Source of the DNA: Lachnospiraceae bacterium
GTDB lineage: Bacteria > Bacillota > Clostridia > Lachnospirales > Lachnospiraceae
Length of the DNA stretch: 45,572 nt
Reading direction: 5' to 3'
Assembly: GCA_015056725.1 (NCBI GenBank)
Contig: SVFS01000013.1
Location: 1 to 45,572, forward strand
In this document: piece after piece, positions 44,411-45,572 of the stretch
Numbering within the stretch: position 1 is the stretch's first letter
Layout: every line of letters starts with the position of its first letter
Notes under the pieces: model-generated
What the model was told of the DNA's origin: nothing
What the model saw: only the letters and a program-made list of their open reading frames with translations
Database searches by the model: none
Position numbers and translations under genes: made by a program

Positions 44411-45432
44411 TACTTACGATACCCTTTCGGATTCTTACTTTGCCATCTCCAGGTATCCTCACACATCTCCTTGATACCACGCTCAGCCTTCCAGCCAAGC
44501 TCTTTTTCTGCCTTTGCCGGTACCGAGAAGTACTCCGGCAAGTCACCCGCACGACGCGGTGCCATCACCTTCGGAAGCTCCTTGCCGCAAGCATCTTCAA
44601 AGCTCTTAATAACATCCAGAACACTGTAACCTTTACCGGTTCCAAGGTTATAGATAACCAGACCCGGCTCCTCGTTCAGCTTTACGATAGCCTTCTCATG
44701 TCCGATTGCAAGGTCTACCACATGCAGATAGTCACGGATACAGGTACCGTCCGGTGTCTCGTAATCATCACCGAATACGTTGATGTGATCAAGCTCCCCG
44801 ATTGCAACCTTCGCCACGTACGGCACCAGGTTGTTCGGGATACCCTGCGGATCCTCACCGATCTCACCGCTCTCATGCGCACCAATCGGGTTAAAATAGC
44901 GCAGCAATGCCACATTCCAGCTCGGATCTGCCGCGCAGATGTCCTTTAACATATCCTCTATCATCAGCTTCGTTCTGCCGTACGGACTTGATACCGCCGT
45001 AGACGAAGTCTTCATTTCCTCTGTATACGCAGGAGACTCCTGTACCCCATACACTGTTGCCGATGACGAGAACACGAGCTTCTTCACGTTGTACTTCTCC
45101 ATCACATTGAGAAGATTAATCGTACCGCTCAGATTATTCGTAAAGTACTTCAGCGGTACCTTACAGGATTCCCCTACTGCCTTAAGGCCTGCAAAGTGGA
45201 TGACTGCTTCCGGCTTCTCAGCCTCGAAAAGCTTCTCCATTCCTGCCACATCCAAGAGGTCCACTTCATAGAAGCTAATCTTCTTCCCGGTCAGCTTCTC
45301 CACACGCTTCAACGACTCCTCACAGGAGTTATACAGATTATCAAGCACCACTACTTCATAACCTGCATTCAACAGCTCCAGACAGGTATGACTTCCAATG
45401 TATCCGGCTCCGCCGGTCACTAATATCTTCAT
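44410..45432 (-). CDS. galE: UDP-glucose 4-epimerase
   Basis: The 340-residue product has MKILVTGGAGYIGSHTCLEL, FAGLKAVGES, SSSATVYG, SPYGRTKLMIED (YxxxK), LRYFNPIGAHESG and NLGTGKGYSVLDV, a textbook GalE of normal length. It interconverts UDP-glucose and UDP-galactose in the cytoplasm. GGAAGG lies upstream of the ATG, and the deacetylase follows with a one-base overlap. It is probably a core gene supplying UDP-Gal for surface polymers. Confidence 0.95.
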   Translation of the reverse strand: MKILVTGGAGYIGSHTCLELLNAGYEVVVLDNLYNSCEESLKRVEKLTGKKISFYEVDLLDVAGMEKLFEAEKPEAVIHFAGLKAVGESCKVPLKYFTNNLSGTINLLNVMEKYNVKKLVFSSSATVYGVQESPAYTEEMKTSSTAVSSPYGRTKLMIEDMLKDICAADPSWNVALLRYFNPIGAHESGEIGEDPQGIPNNLVPYVAKVAIGELDHINVFGDDYETPDGTCIRDYLHVVDLAIGHEKAIVKLNEEPGLVIYNLGTGKGYSVLDVIKSFEDACGKELPKVMAPRRAGDLPEYFSVPAKAEKELGWKAERGIKEMCEDTWRWQSKNPKGYRK

Positions 45433-45572
45433 AATCTTTTCCTTCCCTTTCGCTCATTACATGCACCGTATACGATTTAACCACGTATTACGCTTTTTTG
45501 CAACGATTTTATCGCGCAGTCCAATTCCTTAGCCTTATCTTAATGCCGTAATCGGAACCACATACACCCCGT

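Overview
The window looks like part of a surface-polysaccharide chromosome region from a low-GC Gram-positive anaerobe, most likely a Lachnospiraceae-type clostridium. This is inferred from strong AGGAGG-type ribosome sites, a PdaA-type peptidoglycan deacetylase, a YwfO/YwgA gene pair, a DUF4143 ATPase and many IS66 remnants. No taxonomic marker gene is present.

Layout. (1) 1-2.9 kb: fairly GC-rich genes. These are the start of rfbB and all of rfbA (dTDP-sugar synthesis), an extended SDR protein and a HAD phosphatase whose terminator lies inside the convergent SDR gene. (2) 2.9-14.2 kb: an accessory region. It holds a DUF4143 ATPase, gene fragments, several IS66 remnants, a cassette of membrane protein, HD protein, HD protein and YwgA-like protein, a DarT1-NADAR toxin-antitoxin pair lying between two different IS66 remnants, and a tyrosine integrase whose conserved N-terminus is separated from the body by a run of seven A. 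(3) 14.4-40.5 kb: a long, AT-rich, leftward polysaccharide operon behind a near-perfect promoter at 40545-40574. (4) 40.7-45.4 kb: GC-richer leftward genes: an EpsC/CapD-type dehydratase, a PdaA-like deacetylase and galE, with rho-independent terminators between units.

The operon encodes a Wzx/Wzy-type polysaccharide: an initiating phosphoglycosyltransferase, four intact glycosyltransferases, a flippase, a polymerase, a nucleotide-sugar dehydrogenase and an aminotransferase. It also carries two unusual precursor pathways. One is GDP-D-glycero-alpha-D-manno-heptose (gmhA, hddA and a fused hddC-gmhB). The other is a CDP-3,6-dideoxyhexose (rfbF, rfbG, rfbH and a reductase, possibly with an RmlC-type epimerase). 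The first operon gene fuses an integrase-type arm DNA-binding domain to a NeuD-like domain that seems to lack the catalytic His. I consider this the most original feature here. The distal operon (17.3-22.9 kb) is full of pseudogenes, including a decayed, rearranged copy of the acyltransferase, rfbC and glycosyltransferase genes that survive intact at 14.5-17.2 kb.

Limits: all family assignments come from reading motifs. No database search, structure prediction or GC calculation was run.
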